Shown: positions 55,140 to 64,000, counted from the stretch's first letter. The stretch is 64,000 bases of DNA from BJHQ01 sp964654285 (GCA_964654285.1 CAZZJC010000028.1:1-64000), one strand, 5' to 3'. Notes: generated by a model not told the origin, from the letters alone. Numbers and translations are program-made.

Positions 55140-57788
55140 TCAGGGGTTTTCGGCGGAAATGAGGCGGGCGGGATCGAGGATCAGGCCGACCCGGCCATCG
55201 CCGAGGATGGCGGTGCCGGCGAGGCCTGGGTGATGCGGGGTGTCCTGGTCGAGGGGTTTGATGACAACCTGCTGCAGTCCCAGGATCTCGTCGACCTGCA
55301 GGGCGAGCCGGCCGCCGGCGTGTTCGAGCACCAGCACCACGGCGCGGGTCGGATCGGCCTCGAAGCCGGACAGGCCGAACAGGTCGCCGAGCGCGACCAC
55401 CGGCAGCAGCTGCCCGCGCGACGGCATGACCCGGCCCTTGCCCAGCACCTCGCTGACCTCGCCGGCATGCGGCCGGCTGGCCTCGACCACGGCGGTGATC
55501 GGCACCAGGAAGCGGTCGACGCCGACGCGCAGCGACATCGCATCCAGGATAGCGGTGGTCAGCGGCAGGCGGATGGTGAACACCGAACCCTTGCCGACCT
55601 CGCTCGTGATCTCGACCCGGCCCTTCATGCGTTCGACGTTGCGGCGCACGACATCCATGCCGACCCCGCGCCCGCTGATGCCGGTGACCTTTTCCGCCGT
55701 GCTGAACCCGGCGAGGAAGATCAGGTCGAAGCATTCCTTGTCATTCAGCACGCGGTCGGCGGGGATCAGGCCCTTCTCGATGGCCTTGGCGCGCAGCTTC
55801 GCCGGATCCATGCCTTTGCCGTCGTCCCTGAGTTCGATCACCACCTGGTCGCTGGTCTGGCTCGCAGACAGGTGGACGATCCCGCGTTCGGGCTTGCCCG
55901 CCTTGGCGCGAACGGCCGGCATCTCGATGCCGTGGTCGACCGCGTTGCGGATCATGTGCAGCAGCGGATCGGCGAGGATCTCGCCCAGGGTGCGGTCGAT
56001 CTCGGTGTCCTCGCCGGACAGCTTCAGGTCGACCTGCTTGTCGAGCTTGCGCGCGGCGTCGTGCACGGCGCGCGCCATCTTCTGGAAGGTGGCCCGCAGC
56101 GGCACCATGCGCAGACCGAGCGACAGGGCCTGCAGGTCGCGCACGATGCGGCCCTGGCGGGTGACCGACTGCATCAGGCGCGGGATGGTGGGAAGGGCTT
56201 CATCCTGCGCGACCATGGCCTGGGCGATGAGCAGTTCGCCGACCAGGTTCATGAGCTCTTCCAGACGCGCGGTGCTGACGCGGGCGAAGGAATCCTGCTT
56301 GCCGGCGAGCTCCTGCTGGCGCGCGTTGGCCTGGTCGGCCTGGGCCTGGGTGATCTTGCCGGTCTTCACCAGGCGGGCGGTGAGATCCTCACCTGGCTTC
56401 AGGTTCTGCGCCTCGGCGCTGATGACCTCGCGCGGCACGCCGACGTCGGCCAGGATCTCGGCGATCGGGGGTGCGCCCTCGGTGGAGGGTTCCTCGACCT
56501 GGCAGCTGTCGCCCGCCAGGCCGAACCGAATCGCCAGATTGAGCGCCGCCACGGGCCAGGCGCCGCCGTCATGCCCCTCGGCGCGGACGTGCGCGGCCAG
56601 TCCGCGCAGGGCGTCGATGCCGGCCAGGGCGAGCGCGCGCAGGCCGGGCGAGAACGGCACCTGGCCGTCGCGGACCGGCAGGAGTTCGGTCTCCAGACGA
56701 TGCGCGAGCGCTTCGATCCGGGTCAGGCCGAGGTAGGCGGCCATGCTCTTGAAGGTGTGGAAGGTGCGGAAGACCGCCGCGATGTCGGTGCTGGACGAGC
56801 CGCCCGACTTGACCACGGATTCCTCGGCCGCAGTCAGCAGTTCAGCGGCCTCGGCGACGAATTCTTCGAGCTGGGCCTTGTCGATGGGCGCGGGAGTCGG
56901 CGGGGTCACGATGGTGAAGTCGGTTCCCGGATCTGCGGCCGCTGCCGGGACGGGGCTGGCCAGGGCGGAGTCGGCTGGCGCGGCTGCGACCGGCGCCGGG
57001 GCGGCCGGGGTCGGAGCGGGTGGGATCGGCGCCGGAAAGGCGGCCTGCAGTTCGCCGGCCAGGCTATAGATGGCGGCGAACCCCCCGGAAACGGGACGCC
57101 GGTCGATGAGGCCGTCGGCGAGGCCCTTCATCCGCACCAGCACCGCCCGCGCGGCATCCGGCCAGACCTGGTGCGCGGCGGCGCTTTCCAGCGCCGTCAC
57201 CACATCGACCAGACCGGGCAGATCATCGGTTTCGAGCGCGAGGATGCGGGCGAGCAGCGCCTCGGGGGACACCACCGGACGCAGGGCGGCGCGCTCCTCG
57301 TCCGTGCGCTTGATCCGCCGCGAGGTCGCCTCCTGCACCGATTCAGGCGACTGGTGGATGGGAGCGTAGTCCTGCACGCGGTGGCGATCGGTCTGGGCGC
57401 AGACCTTGAGCCGTTGCAGCCATTTCCCATCCGGGCCGTCATGGCCCTCCGACGGCGCGGGCTCGTCGCCCCCGCCGACCGCGGCCACGAGCTCGCGCAG
57501 GCGGCTGACGCTGTTCAGCAGCGCGTCGACGATGTCGCTGGTGCAGGTGCAGCGGCCTTCCCGCATCTGCGAGAGCAGGTGTTCAGCCGCGTGGGCCAGG
57601 GCCTGGATGCGGGTGAGATCCAGGAATCCGGCGCCGCCCTTGATCGAATGGAGATCGCGGAAGCACGCATCGAGCGCGGCCGGCTTGCCCGGATCCTTGC
57701 CGAGTTCGAGCAGGCAGGCCTCGGCCGAGTCGAGGTGCTCGGTGGCTTCGGCGATGAACTCCTGGAGGAATTCGCTGTTGTCGCTCAT
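55140..57788 (-). CDS. cheA: Chemotaxis histidine kinase CheA with two Hpt domains
   Basis: An 882-residue kinase. Hpt1 has H47 (DLHSIKGG); a second Hpt-like domain has H344 (FHTFKSMAAYLG). Between them is an Ala/Pro-rich region. A dimerisation region is followed by the HATPase (NAVDHGIEMP, DDGKGMD, GRGVGMDVV) and a C-terminal CheW-like domain. The start at 57788 (MSDNSEFLQEFI) is the standard one. It is the first gene of the che operon, with a sigma-70-like promoter just upstream. Confidence 0.95.
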   Translation of the reverse strand: MSDNSEFLQEFIAEATEHLDSAEACLLELGKDPGKPAALDACFRDLHSIKGGAGFLDLTRIQALAHAAEHLLSQMREGRCTCTSDIVDALLNSVSRLRELVAAVGGGDEPAPSEGHDGPDGKWLQRLKVCAQTDRHRVQDYAPIHQSPESVQEATSRRIKRTDEERAALRPVVSPEALLARILALETDDLPGLVDVVTALESAAAHQVWPDAARAVLVRMKGLADGLIDRRPVSGGFAAIYSLAGELQAAFPAPIPPAPTPAAPAPVAAAPADSALASPVPAAAADPGTDFTIVTPPTPAPIDKAQLEEFVAEAAELLTAAEESVVKSGGSSSTDIAAVFRTFHTFKSMAAYLGLTRIEALAHRLETELLPVRDGQVPFSPGLRALALAGIDALRGLAAHVRAEGHDGGAWPVAALNLAIRFGLAGDSCQVEEPSTEGAPPIAEILADVGVPREVISAEAQNLKPGEDLTARLVKTGKITQAQADQANARQQELAGKQDSFARVSTARLEELMNLVGELLIAQAMVAQDEALPTIPRLMQSVTRQGRIVRDLQALSLGLRMVPLRATFQKMARAVHDAARKLDKQVDLKLSGEDTEIDRTLGEILADPLLHMIRNAVDHGIEMPAVRAKAGKPERGIVHLSASQTSDQVVIELRDDGKGMDPAKLRAKAIEKGLIPADRVLNDKECFDLIFLAGFSTAEKVTGISGRGVGMDVVRRNVERMKGRVEITSEVGKGSVFTIRLPLTTAILDAMSLRVGVDRFLVPITAVVEASRPHAGEVSEVLGKGRVMPSRGQLLPVVALGDLFGLSGFEADPTRAVVLVLEHAGGRLALQVDEILGLQQVVIKPLDQDTPHHPGLAGTAILGDGRVGLILDPARLISAENP

Positions 57789-57822
57789 ATGTCGGGTTGG
57801 TCCAGGTGTTTGAAAGTGGGTG

Positions 57823-57852
57823 AGTATGCCCATGTAGAATCCCACCAGTCAA
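57823..57852 (-). promoter_or_regulatory. Sigma-70-like promoter for the che operon
   Basis: On the minus strand, TTGACT (57852-57847) and CATACT (57828-57823) are separated by 18 bases, about 35 bases before the cheA start. The -35 matches 5 of 6 and the -10 matches 4 of 6 consensus positions. Confidence 0.55.
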
Positions 57853-57911
57853 GTACGAGTTTTCGGCACGACGGACGACTGGCTGGCAATGGCCGGAAGA
57901 AAAACCTTAGA

Positions 57912-57927
57912 TAAAACGATCGTTTTA
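57912..57927. promoter_or_regulatory. 16-bp perfect palindrome between cheA and kdsA
   Basis: TAAAACGATCGTTTTA is its own reverse complement, in an AT-rich patch followed by a T-run. It lies about 60 bases upstream of the cheA -35 box. Candidate operator; a weak terminator is also possible. Confidence 0.45.
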
Positions 57928-58081
57928 CGTTTTTCCGTCTGGAATCCCTATCTCGGGAACAGAATCGAATCGTTCAATCGATCGGAACGGGTTGGCCGCG
58001 GTCTGATCGGAATCGCGATGGGGCGTCCGCCGGAACTCGAAGGACTGGACTCCAGACCACGCCGCTGAACCATCCCCGGCC

Positions 58082-58948
58082 ATGCGCATCCCCCCGGTTT
58101 CCATCACCCCTTCAGTCACCTGCGGTGGGGACAAGCCGTTGCTCATCATGGGCCCGTGCGTCATCGAATCCGAGGCCCACACCCTGAAGATGGCGAAGCT
58201 GGTCAAGGCGGCGGCGGCCAAGGCCGGCCTGCCGGTGGTCTTCAAGGCCTCGTTCGACAAGGCGAACCGCACCAGCCACGGCAGCTACCGTGGCAGCGGC
58301 ATCACCGCCGGCCTGGCGATCCTGGCCAAGGTGAAGGCCGCGACGGGGATGCCGGTCACCACCGACATCCACGAGAGCTGGCAGGCGGCCCAGGCGGCCG
58401 AGGTCGTAGATCTCCTCCAGGTTCCCGCCCTGCTGTGCCGCCAGAGCGATCTCGTCAACGCCTGCGCCGCGACCGGCCGGCCGACCTCGATCAAGAAGGG
58501 CCAGTTCCTGGCGCCGCAGGATTGCGCCAACATCGTGGCGAAGTTCCGCGCCGCGCCGGCGCCGAAGGGCGCGGCCAGGCATCGCCTGATCCTGATCGAA
58601 CGCGGCACGTCGTTCGGGTACAACACGCTGGTGACGGACTTCCGCTCCCTGCCGATCATGCGCGGCTTCGGGGTGCCGGTGATCTTCGACGCCACCCATT
58701 CGGTACAGGCGCCGGGCGGCATGGGGTCGAGGTCGGGCGGCGCCGGCCATTACGCGCCGATGCTGATGCGCGCCGCGATGGCGGTGGGCTGCGAAGGGAT
58801 CTTCATGGAGACCCACGACCGGCCGAAGCAGGCGCTCAGCGATGGGCCGAACGTGGTGCCGACGCGGGAACTGGATGCCGTGCTGGCGGATATCGCCGCC
58901 ATCCACGATCTGCTCGGACGGCGCGATCCACCGCAGCCAAGAACCTGA
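58082..58948 (+). CDS. kdsA: 3-deoxy-8-phosphooctulonate (Kdo-8-P) synthase
   Basis: A 288-residue enzyme condensing phosphoenolpyruvate with arabinose 5-phosphate. Signature segments: LIMGPCVIES, FKASFDKANRTS, TDIHE, DLLQVPALLCRQ, IKKGQFL, RGTSFGYN, DATHSVQ and METHD. It supplies Kdo for LPS with KdsB, whose gene is at the right edge of the window. It is divergent from cheA. Confidence 0.96.
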   Translation: MRIPPVSITPSVTCGGDKPLLIMGPCVIESEAHTLKMAKLVKAAAAKAGLPVVFKASFDKANRTSHGSYRGSGITAGLAILAKVKAATGMPVTTDIHESWQAAQAAEVVDLLQVPALLCRQSDLVNACAATGRPTSIKKGQFLAPQDCANIVAKFRAAPAPKGAARHRLILIERGTSFGYNTLVTDFRSLPIMRGFGVPVIFDATHSVQAPGGMGSRSGGAGHYAPMLMRAAMAVGCEGIFMETHDRPKQALSDGPNVVPTRELDAVLADIAAIHDLLGRRDPPQPRT

Positions 58949-59135
58949 AACCAGCGCGAATCACCGCAAAAAACTGGTGGTGCAGCGGTTTCGAGGCTGG
59001 TAGGTGCGGCCAGCGTTCGCTGCGGCGAGGGCCGATCGGATGTCCCCACCCGAATGGTGCCGGCGGGAAATTCACCAATCCGTCTACCCGTGCCGGCCTA
59101 CTGGAAAATGCGAGGCTCCATGGCGCGTTTCAGGA

Positions 59136-59984
59136 TTATCCGAGCAGTTTCAGCACGCCCTGCGGCAACTGATTCGCCTGGGCGAGCATCGCGGTGGCCG
59201 ACTGGACGAGGATCTGGTTGCGGGTGAACGTCGCCGACTCGGCAGCGAAATCCACGTCGCGCACCGTCGACTGGGCGGCCTGGAGGTTCTCGTAGCTGGC
59301 CCGGAGCGAATTCAGGGTGGTTTCGAGGCTGTTGGCCTGCACGGCGCCGAGCGTACCACGCCGGGTGGAGACCTGGGTGATCGCCGCTTCGACCAGGCTG
59401 AGCACCTGGCTTGCACCGCCAGCCGTGGCGACGTCGAAGGTCAGGCTCGAGCCGTCGGTGGACAGCAGTCCGATCGAGTTCGCCGACAGCGCGGTGATGG
59501 AGATCGTCGTGTTCTGGCCCACGAACGCGCCCAGCTGCACCGTCTTGCCGTCGGACAGGGATCCGTCGAGCAGATTGGTGCCGGCATATTGGGTGTTCTT
59601 GGCGATGCGCTGGATCGACTGCACCAGATTCAGGTATTCGGTGTTGTTGGCGGTTGCCTGGGTCGAATCGGTGGTGGCGCTCGACATCGAGCTCAAGGCC
59701 AGCTTCTTGGCCTTGGACAGCATCGAATTCATCTCATCAAGCGCGCCTTCCGCCGTCTGCACCATGGCGATGGCCTGCTCGGTGTTGGACTGGGCCTGCT
59801 CCAGGCCGCCGATCTGGGCCCGCAGCTGCTCGCTGATGATGAGGCCGGCGGGGTTGTCCGAAGCGCGGTTGATCTTGAGGCCCGAGGACAGCTTCTCGAG
59901 GCTCTTGGACATCGCGGAGTCGTTCTTCTGCATCATCCGATGGCCGAAGAGCGCCTGGACGTTGGTATTGATGCGGAGGCTCAT
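59136..59984 (-). CDS. fliC: Flagellin
   Basis: A 282-residue flagellar filament subunit. The N-terminal D0/D1 helix (MSLRINTNVQALFGH, LSSGLKINRASDNPAGL) and C-terminal helix (RDVDFAAESATFTRNQIL, ATAMLAQANQLPQGVLKLLG) are complete. The central domain is short (about 110 residues), giving a compact flagellin. Start at 59984 after GGAAGG. Preceded by a consensus sigma-54 promoter, 50 bases upstream. No other flagellar gene is adjacent. Confidence 0.97.
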   Translation of the reverse strand: MSLRINTNVQALFGHRMMQKNDSAMSKSLEKLSSGLKINRASDNPAGLIISEQLRAQIGGLEQAQSNTEQAIAMVQTAEGALDEMNSMLSKAKKLALSSMSSATTDSTQATANNTEYLNLVQSIQRIAKNTQYAGTNLLDGSLSDGKTVQLGAFVGQNTTISITALSANSIGLLSTDGSSLTFDVATAGGASQVLSLVEAAITQVSTRRGTLGAVQANSLETTLNSLRASYENLQAAQSTVRDVDFAAESATFTRNQILVQSATAMLAQANQLPQGVLKLLG

Positions 59985-60034
59985 GGGGGGTCCTTCCCGC
60001 CTGCGGTGAGGGTGCAGGCTTGGGAAACCCAAAC

Positions 60035-60049
60035 GCAAGACCGGTGCCA
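60035..60049 (-). promoter_or_regulatory. Sigma-54 promoter of the flagellin gene
   Basis: TGGCAC (60049-60044), five bases, TTGC (60038-60035) on the minus strand: a perfect -24/-12 match with exact spacing. Transcription would start about 40 bases before the flagellin ATG. An enhancer-binding protein is therefore required; one candidate is encoded at 13760-15256. Confidence 0.85.
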
Positions 60050-60321
60050 ATTGGAGCGGACGGCGGCCATCCATCCCGGATCACGATCAGCGGGCAGGAA
60101 GACAACCCGCTCCGCGGACGGGTTTCCGCGTGGAACCGGCCCTTGGCCGGTCGGCATGGAATTATCCCAGGAACACTATGATTTCCCAGGAATCCTTGGC
60201 GTCATGCCGGGAAGGCCCCGCAGAGGGCTAATACGACCCCCGTAGAACTTTCTCCACCCGAGCGTGGACGCATCCCGACCAGGAACCATGGTGCGCGCCA
60301 CACCCATCCACGGAGCCATCC
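60050..60321. other. Intergenic region between flagellin and hemerythrin genes
   Basis: Contains two direct TCCCAGGAA repeats about 27 bases apart near 60164-60200, possible regulator sites for either gene. No gene recognised. Confidence 0.4.
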
Positions 60322-60741
60322 ATGCCCGCCACCCCCTGGTACGAGCAGTACCGCACCGGCATCGCCTCGATCGACCACATGCACGAGGAGATCTACACCC
60401 TCGTGAACGCCTTGTACGACGATGTCCTGGCGAAGGCGCCGATCGTCACCTCGCGGCCGAAGATCACCAAGCTGGCGCAGCTCTCCCTCACCCATTTCGA
60501 TGAGGAGGAGGCCGACATGAAGCGCACCGGCTATCCCGACACCGCCACCCATACCGCCGCGCACCAGGCCTTCCGCGACCAGCTCGCCGGCATCCAGGCC
60601 CAGCTGAAGGACGGCAAGCAGGTGACCGGCGACACCTTGGAGATCGTCCGCACCTACCTCACCCAGCACGCCAAGCTGCACGACATGAAGCTGGCGAAGC
60701 ACCTCGCCACGAGCCAGGGCGCGAAGGCGGCAAAGGGCTGA
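60322..60741 (+). CDS. Bacteriohemerythrin
   Basis: A 139-residue di-iron oxygen-binding protein. All seven expected ligands are present: H21, H58, E62, H77, H81, H116 and D121. Thought to bind, store or sense oxygen; often linked to chemotaxis or motility in aquatic bacteria. Starts with ATG after GGAGCC. It is encoded next to the flagellin gene, divergently. Confidence 0.93.
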   Translation: MPATPWYEQYRTGIASIDHMHEEIYTLVNALYDDVLAKAPIVTSRPKITKLAQLSLTHFDEEEADMKRTGYPDTATHTAAHQAFRDQLAGIQAQLKDGKQVTGDTLEIVRTYLTQHAKLHDMKLAKHLATSQGAKAAKG

Positions 60742-60818
60742 ACCCCCTTGGGAATAGTCCGGGGTAGTGGCCGAGCCCACCCCCTTATCACGACCACCGA
60801 CGGCACAGGCTCTGGACC

Positions 60819-61728
60819 ATGTCCGAACCCGATGGGCCCGAACCAAAAGTCACCGAGGATCGCGGACTGAAGGCGTTTCTCTGCGACTATCCGCAGGAAA
60901 CGCTGGAATTCTTCGCCCCTGAAATCCTGGCCGAGCGTGGACGACCGATCAGCATCGTCCCCGTCCAGCAGGAACTGCCATTACCAGACCTGGGCGATCC
61001 CAGCCGGTTCCTCGACCTGGCGTTGCTCGCCACCTGGGCGGATGGTTTCCAGGAGATCATCCTGCTGGTCGAACACTGGTCCGACGCCCGCAAGGTCGAA
61101 CCCATGCGGGTGCATTGGTATTATGCCGGTCTGCGCCTGCGTCATTCCGACGCCGAGGTATTCCCCATCGTTTTCGTAACGGATCGCTCTTCAGGCTGGA
61201 TCCCGGATCGCCTGGAAAGCGTTATTGCCGGCTTGCCGGTACTCGACTTCAGGTTCCGCGTGATCCGCATCACTGCGGCCGATTTACCGCGCCTGCGTGG
61301 ACTTCAGAACCGTGTCGCGGCGTTATTCCTGGCTCTGGCGATAAGCGATGCGATCGAGGCCGCCGTCACGGCCGTCACCGCCATGGCCCATGCACCTGGC
61401 CCTGTCGATGACCTGCGTCGCTACCTTGCCCTAGCGCAGAAACTCGCCAATCTGCAAGACAGCGAGGAACCCGAGTTCCGCCAACGCCTGAGCCAGGATC
61501 CGACCCTTGGGCAACGTCTTCGAAGATCTGATGACCGAAAGCGAAGCCAAGGGAATTGCCAAGGGCAAGGCCGAGGGTGAGGCCCAGGGCAAGATCGCTG
61601 AGATCCGTCGTCTCGTCGCCAAAGGTCGTTTGACGATCGACGCCGCCCGCGCCGAGATCGAAGACCTCATCGCCACCAAGGCCATTCCCGAAGCCCTCGG
61701 TCGCGAGGCGCTGGGGCTGCTGGGCTGA
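60819..61728 (+). pseudogene. Rpn-like PD-(D/E)XK nuclease gene with frameshift
   Basis: Two frames make one product. The first (60819-61503 in its own phase) has a nuclease-like region, FLDLALLATWADGF then IILLVEHWSDA, typical of Rpn or DUF4351 transposase-like proteins. The second, from about 61507, continues NVFEDLMTESEAKGIAKG and a helical tail. Removing one C from the run in GACCC near 61499 restores QDPTLGNVFEDLM exactly. This is a single-base insertion, giving a pseudogene, a sequencing error or, less likely, programmed shift. Family assignment is moderate. Confidence 0.6.
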
Positions 61729-61790
61729 TTTGGGCTGGCCGCCAAATCCGGGCGTGCCCGATCGCTAAAGCGCAGGAAGATCGGACCGCT

Positions 61791-63500
61791 TCAGCCGCCG
61801 ACCGGCGGCAGCGTCATCTCGGTGTCGCCGCCGGCGGGGGCGCCGCGCTTGCGCTTGTAGGCGGCGCCGAGGAATCCGCGGAAGAGCGGATGCGGTTCGA
61901 CCGGCCCGGATTTGAATTCGGGATGGGCCTGGGTCGCGAGGAAGAAGGGGTGGTTCTTGAGCTCGATGATCTCGACCAGGGATTTTTCGGGCTTGGCGGG
62001 ATCCGGCAGGTAGAGACCGGTGAACTGCATGCCGGCCGCCTCGAAACGTTCGCGGTAGGCGTTGTTGAACTCGTAACGGTGGCGGTGCCGCTCGTGGATG
62101 AGCTCGGCGTGGCCATAGCACTTCGAGGTGCGCGAGGTCTTCTTGGTGATCGTGCAGGGGTAGCTGCCCAGGCGCATGGTGCCGCCGAGCAGGTTCAGCG
62201 CGATGATGTCCTTCTGGGTCTCCATCGGCGCGATGAGCGGATTCGTGGTCTTCTCGTTCATCTCCGTGCTGTTGGCGTCGGCGAGACCGAGCACATTGCG
62301 GGCGAACTCGACGGAAGCCGCCTGCATGCCCAGGCACAGGCCCAGGTACGGGATGCCGTTCTCGCGCGCATGGCGGATCGCGCGCAGCTTGCCTTCCCAG
62401 CCGCGCTTGCCGAAGCCGCCGGGCACCAGGATGCCGTCGACGCCCTTGAGCTTGTCCGCCCAGTTGTCGTCCTTTTCCAGGGTTTCGCTCTCGATGCGGA
62501 CGATATTGGCCTTGAGCAGGTGGGCGTAGGCGGCGTGGTCGATGGATTCGGTGACGGATTTGTAGGCGTCCTGGTGGTTGATGTACTTGCCGACCAGGGC
62601 GATGGTGACGGTGTCCTTGGGCTTGCGGATGTGCGAGACCATGAGATCCCACTCGTGCATCGCGCATTCGCGCACGGGCAGGGCGAGGCGCTGGCAGACC
62701 GCGACGTGCAGCTCCTGCTTGAACAGCACCTGCGGGACCTCGTAGACCGAGGTCGGCACGTCGGCGAGATCGACGACGTTGCGCAGGTCGACGTTGCAGA
62801 ACAGGGCGAGCTTGTCCTTCACGTCCTTGGAAAGCGACTTCTCGGCGCGGCAGAGCAGGAAGTCCGGGATGATGCCGATCTCGCGCAGCTTCTGCACGCT
62901 GTGCTGCGCCGGCTTGGTCTTGATCTCGCCAGCGGCGCGGATGAACGGGATGTAGGCCAGATGCACGAAGGCCACGTACTGGCTGCCGACTTCGTGGCGG
63001 TACTGGCGCGCGGCCTCCATGAAGGGCAGGCCTTCGATGTCGCCCACCGTGCCGCCGATCTCGGTCAGCACGACGTCGATGTCGGGACCGGCGAGGGCGC
63101 GCACGCTGGCCTTGATCTCATCGGTGACGTGCGGGATCACCTGCACGGTGCCGCCGTTGTAGCGGCCTTCGCGCTCCTTCTGGATCACCGACTGGTAGAT
63201 CCGGCCGCTGGTCACGGTGGACTGCTTCGAGCACGGCTGGCCGAGGAAGCGTTCGTAGTGGCCGAGATCGAGGTCGGTCTCGGCGCCGTCGTCGGTGACG
63301 AAGACCTCGCCGTGCTGGAACGGGTTCATCGTGCCCGGATCGACGTTCAGGTACGGATCGAGCTTCTGGATGCGGACGCGGTAGCCCATGTTCTTCAGAA
63401 GCCGCGCGATCGACGCCGACGCGATGCCCTTGCCGAGCGACGACACGACGCCCCCGGTGATGAACAGGTGGCGGGTCGGCCCTTCGCGTTTGGCGGTCAT
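61791..63500 (-). CDS. pyrG: CTP synthase
   Basis: A 569-residue enzyme making CTP from UTP and glutamine. The N-terminal synthase domain starts HLFITGGVVSSLGKGI, with GTVGDIEGLPFMEA. The C-terminal glutamine amidotransferase has the nucleophile Cys in GLCLGMQ and a terminal HPEFKSGP. The last 30 residues are charged. Its ATG overlaps the kdsB stop (ATGA), so CTP is made next to the enzyme that uses it for CMP-Kdo. Confidence 0.97.
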   Translation of the reverse strand: MTAKREGPTRHLFITGGVVSSLGKGIASASIARLLKNMGYRVRIQKLDPYLNVDPGTMNPFQHGEVFVTDDGAETDLDLGHYERFLGQPCSKQSTVTSGRIYQSVIQKEREGRYNGGTVQVIPHVTDEIKASVRALAGPDIDVVLTEIGGTVGDIEGLPFMEAARQYRHEVGSQYVAFVHLAYIPFIRAAGEIKTKPAQHSVQKLREIGIIPDFLLCRAEKSLSKDVKDKLALFCNVDLRNVVDLADVPTSVYEVPQVLFKQELHVAVCQRLALPVRECAMHEWDLMVSHIRKPKDTVTIALVGKYINHQDAYKSVTESIDHAAYAHLLKANIVRIESETLEKDDNWADKLKGVDGILVPGGFGKRGWEGKLRAIRHARENGIPYLGLCLGMQAASVEFARNVLGLADANSTEMNEKTTNPLIAPMETQKDIIALNLLGGTMRLGSYPCTITKKTSRTSKCYGHAELIHERHRHRYEFNNAYRERFEAAGMQFTGLYLPDPAKPEKSLVEIIELKNHPFFLATQAHPEFKSGPVEPHPLFRGFLGAAYKRKRGAPAGGDTEMTLPPVGG

Positions 63501-64000
63501 GCAGGTGCTCCGGGAGGTGGCAGCGTCTCGGCCGAGCGTTGCTGCTGGCGAGCCAGGAAGGCGTCATAGTCGGCGCGGGTGTCGATGCCCGGCACGGCGC
63601 GGGCGACCACGGCGCACGCGATGCCGATGCCGGCTTCGAGCGCGCGCAGCTGTTCGAGCTTTTCCGTGCTTTCGAGCCGGCTTTCCGGCAGGCCGTTGAA
63701 GCCGAGCAGGACCTCGCGCCGGTAGGCATAGATGCCCAGGTGCCGATGGCAGGTGGTCACCGGGCGGGCGCGATCGCGGTCGAACACCGCCGGCGCGCGG
63801 GTGAACCAGAGGGCGCGGTCGCCGTGGCCGAGGATCACCTTGACCTGATTCGGGTTCGCCTGCGCCTCCGGCCCGGCGGCGACCGCCAGGGTCGCCATCC
63901 CGGCCCAGGCATGGCGACCGAGCAGTTCCGCGACCAGGCGGATGTGCTCGGGTTCCATCTCGGGTTCGTCGCCCTGGACGTTGACGATGATCCGCGCGGC
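63497..64000 (-). CDS. kdsB: CMP-Kdo synthetase, N-terminus outside window
   Basis: The C-terminal 167 residues of 3-deoxy-manno-octulosonate cytidylyltransferase, which activates Kdo with CTP. The visible part opens with IIVNVQGDEPEM and contains HLGIYAYRREVL and LESTEKLEQLRALE, family hallmarks. The frame runs off the right edge. It overlaps pyrG by four bases and is upstream of it in the operon. Confidence 0.93.
   Translation of the reverse strand, partial: AARIIVNVQGDEPEMEPEHIRLVAELLGRHAWAGMATLAVAAGPEAQANPNQVKVILGHGDRALWFTRAPAVFDRDRARPVTTCHRHLGIYAYRREVLLGFNGLPESRLESTEKLEQLRALEAGIGIACAVVARAVPGIDTRADYDAFLARQQQRSAETLPPPGAPA

Noticed and set aside
55131..57914. 927-codon open frame opposite cheA
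   Set aside because: Shadow frame of a well-identified cheA. The composition is Asp/Arg/His-rich and lacks domains.

Overview
The window is a high-GC, densely coded chromosome segment from a Gram-negative, flagellated, chemotactic bacterium. Kdo synthesis (kdsA, kdsB) and a heptosyltransferase point to an LPS-bearing outer membrane. A DUF4190/pilin-like fusion, a type II pseudopilin, VIT/vWA proteins and very long regulatory proteins resemble what is common in the Planctomycetota/Verrucomicrobiota/Lentisphaerota group. That assignment is an inference from gene style, not a phylogeny. A methanol:corrinoid methyltransferase and a hemerythrin suggest anaerobic or microaerobic life.

Layout. 1-4174: a pair of unrecognised coupled genes, a heptosyltransferase, a STAS protein and a Nuc-like phospholipase D protein. 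4267-13582: flhB, accA with a P-II gene, two secreted vWA proteins, and an OmpR-type regulator with a very long histidine kinase. 13760-15988: a sigma-54 activator and a DUF4190/pilin-like protein. 16232-25456: a minus-strand membrane module consisting of an NfeD/YqiJ-like protein, a flotillin and a 1733-residue AAA ATPase. A REP-associated transposase with inverted REP arrays sits between the last two. 25613-29459: a CobW-type GTPase, mtaB and a divergent AraC/PocR-like regulator. 29466-36020: SprT-like protease, PLP protein YggS, HEAT-repeat protein, clpP, clpX and a PHP protein. 36029-41127: VOC protein, lipoprotein, FlgM-like protein, TPR protein and pentapeptide-repeat protein. 41157-42982: a short ORF-less group II intron just past the terminator of a pseudopilin gene, then tRNA-Leu(UAG). 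43123-44811: argJ and a MazG-like pyrophosphohydrolase. 44818-57788: a 13-kb chemotaxis operon on the minus strand, with a carbonic anhydrase inside it. 58082-64000: kdsA, flagellin with a sigma-54 promoter, hemerythrin, a frameshifted Rpn-like gene, pyrG and partial kdsB.

The che operon reads cheA, beta-carbonic anhydrase, cheW, mcp, cheR, cheD, cheY, cheX, cheB, a double-receiver protein and a hybrid kinase. It covers sensing, coupling, adaptation (CheR, CheB, CheD), phosphate removal (CheX) and extra phosphorelay outputs. The flagellin promoter has a perfect sigma-54 core.

Two unrelated families of short palindromic repeats fill the longer intergenic gaps. One, with a GTAGCGCCGGCTTCAGCCGGC-like core, is dispersed through the window and lies inside the che operon. 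The other, with a CGTCCCTACGGGACG-like core, is confined to the flanks of the transposase. The most distinctive items are the flotillin/giant-ATPase module with its embedded REP transposase, the group II intron relic, the mtaB gene without its usual partners, and the accA/P-II pair.
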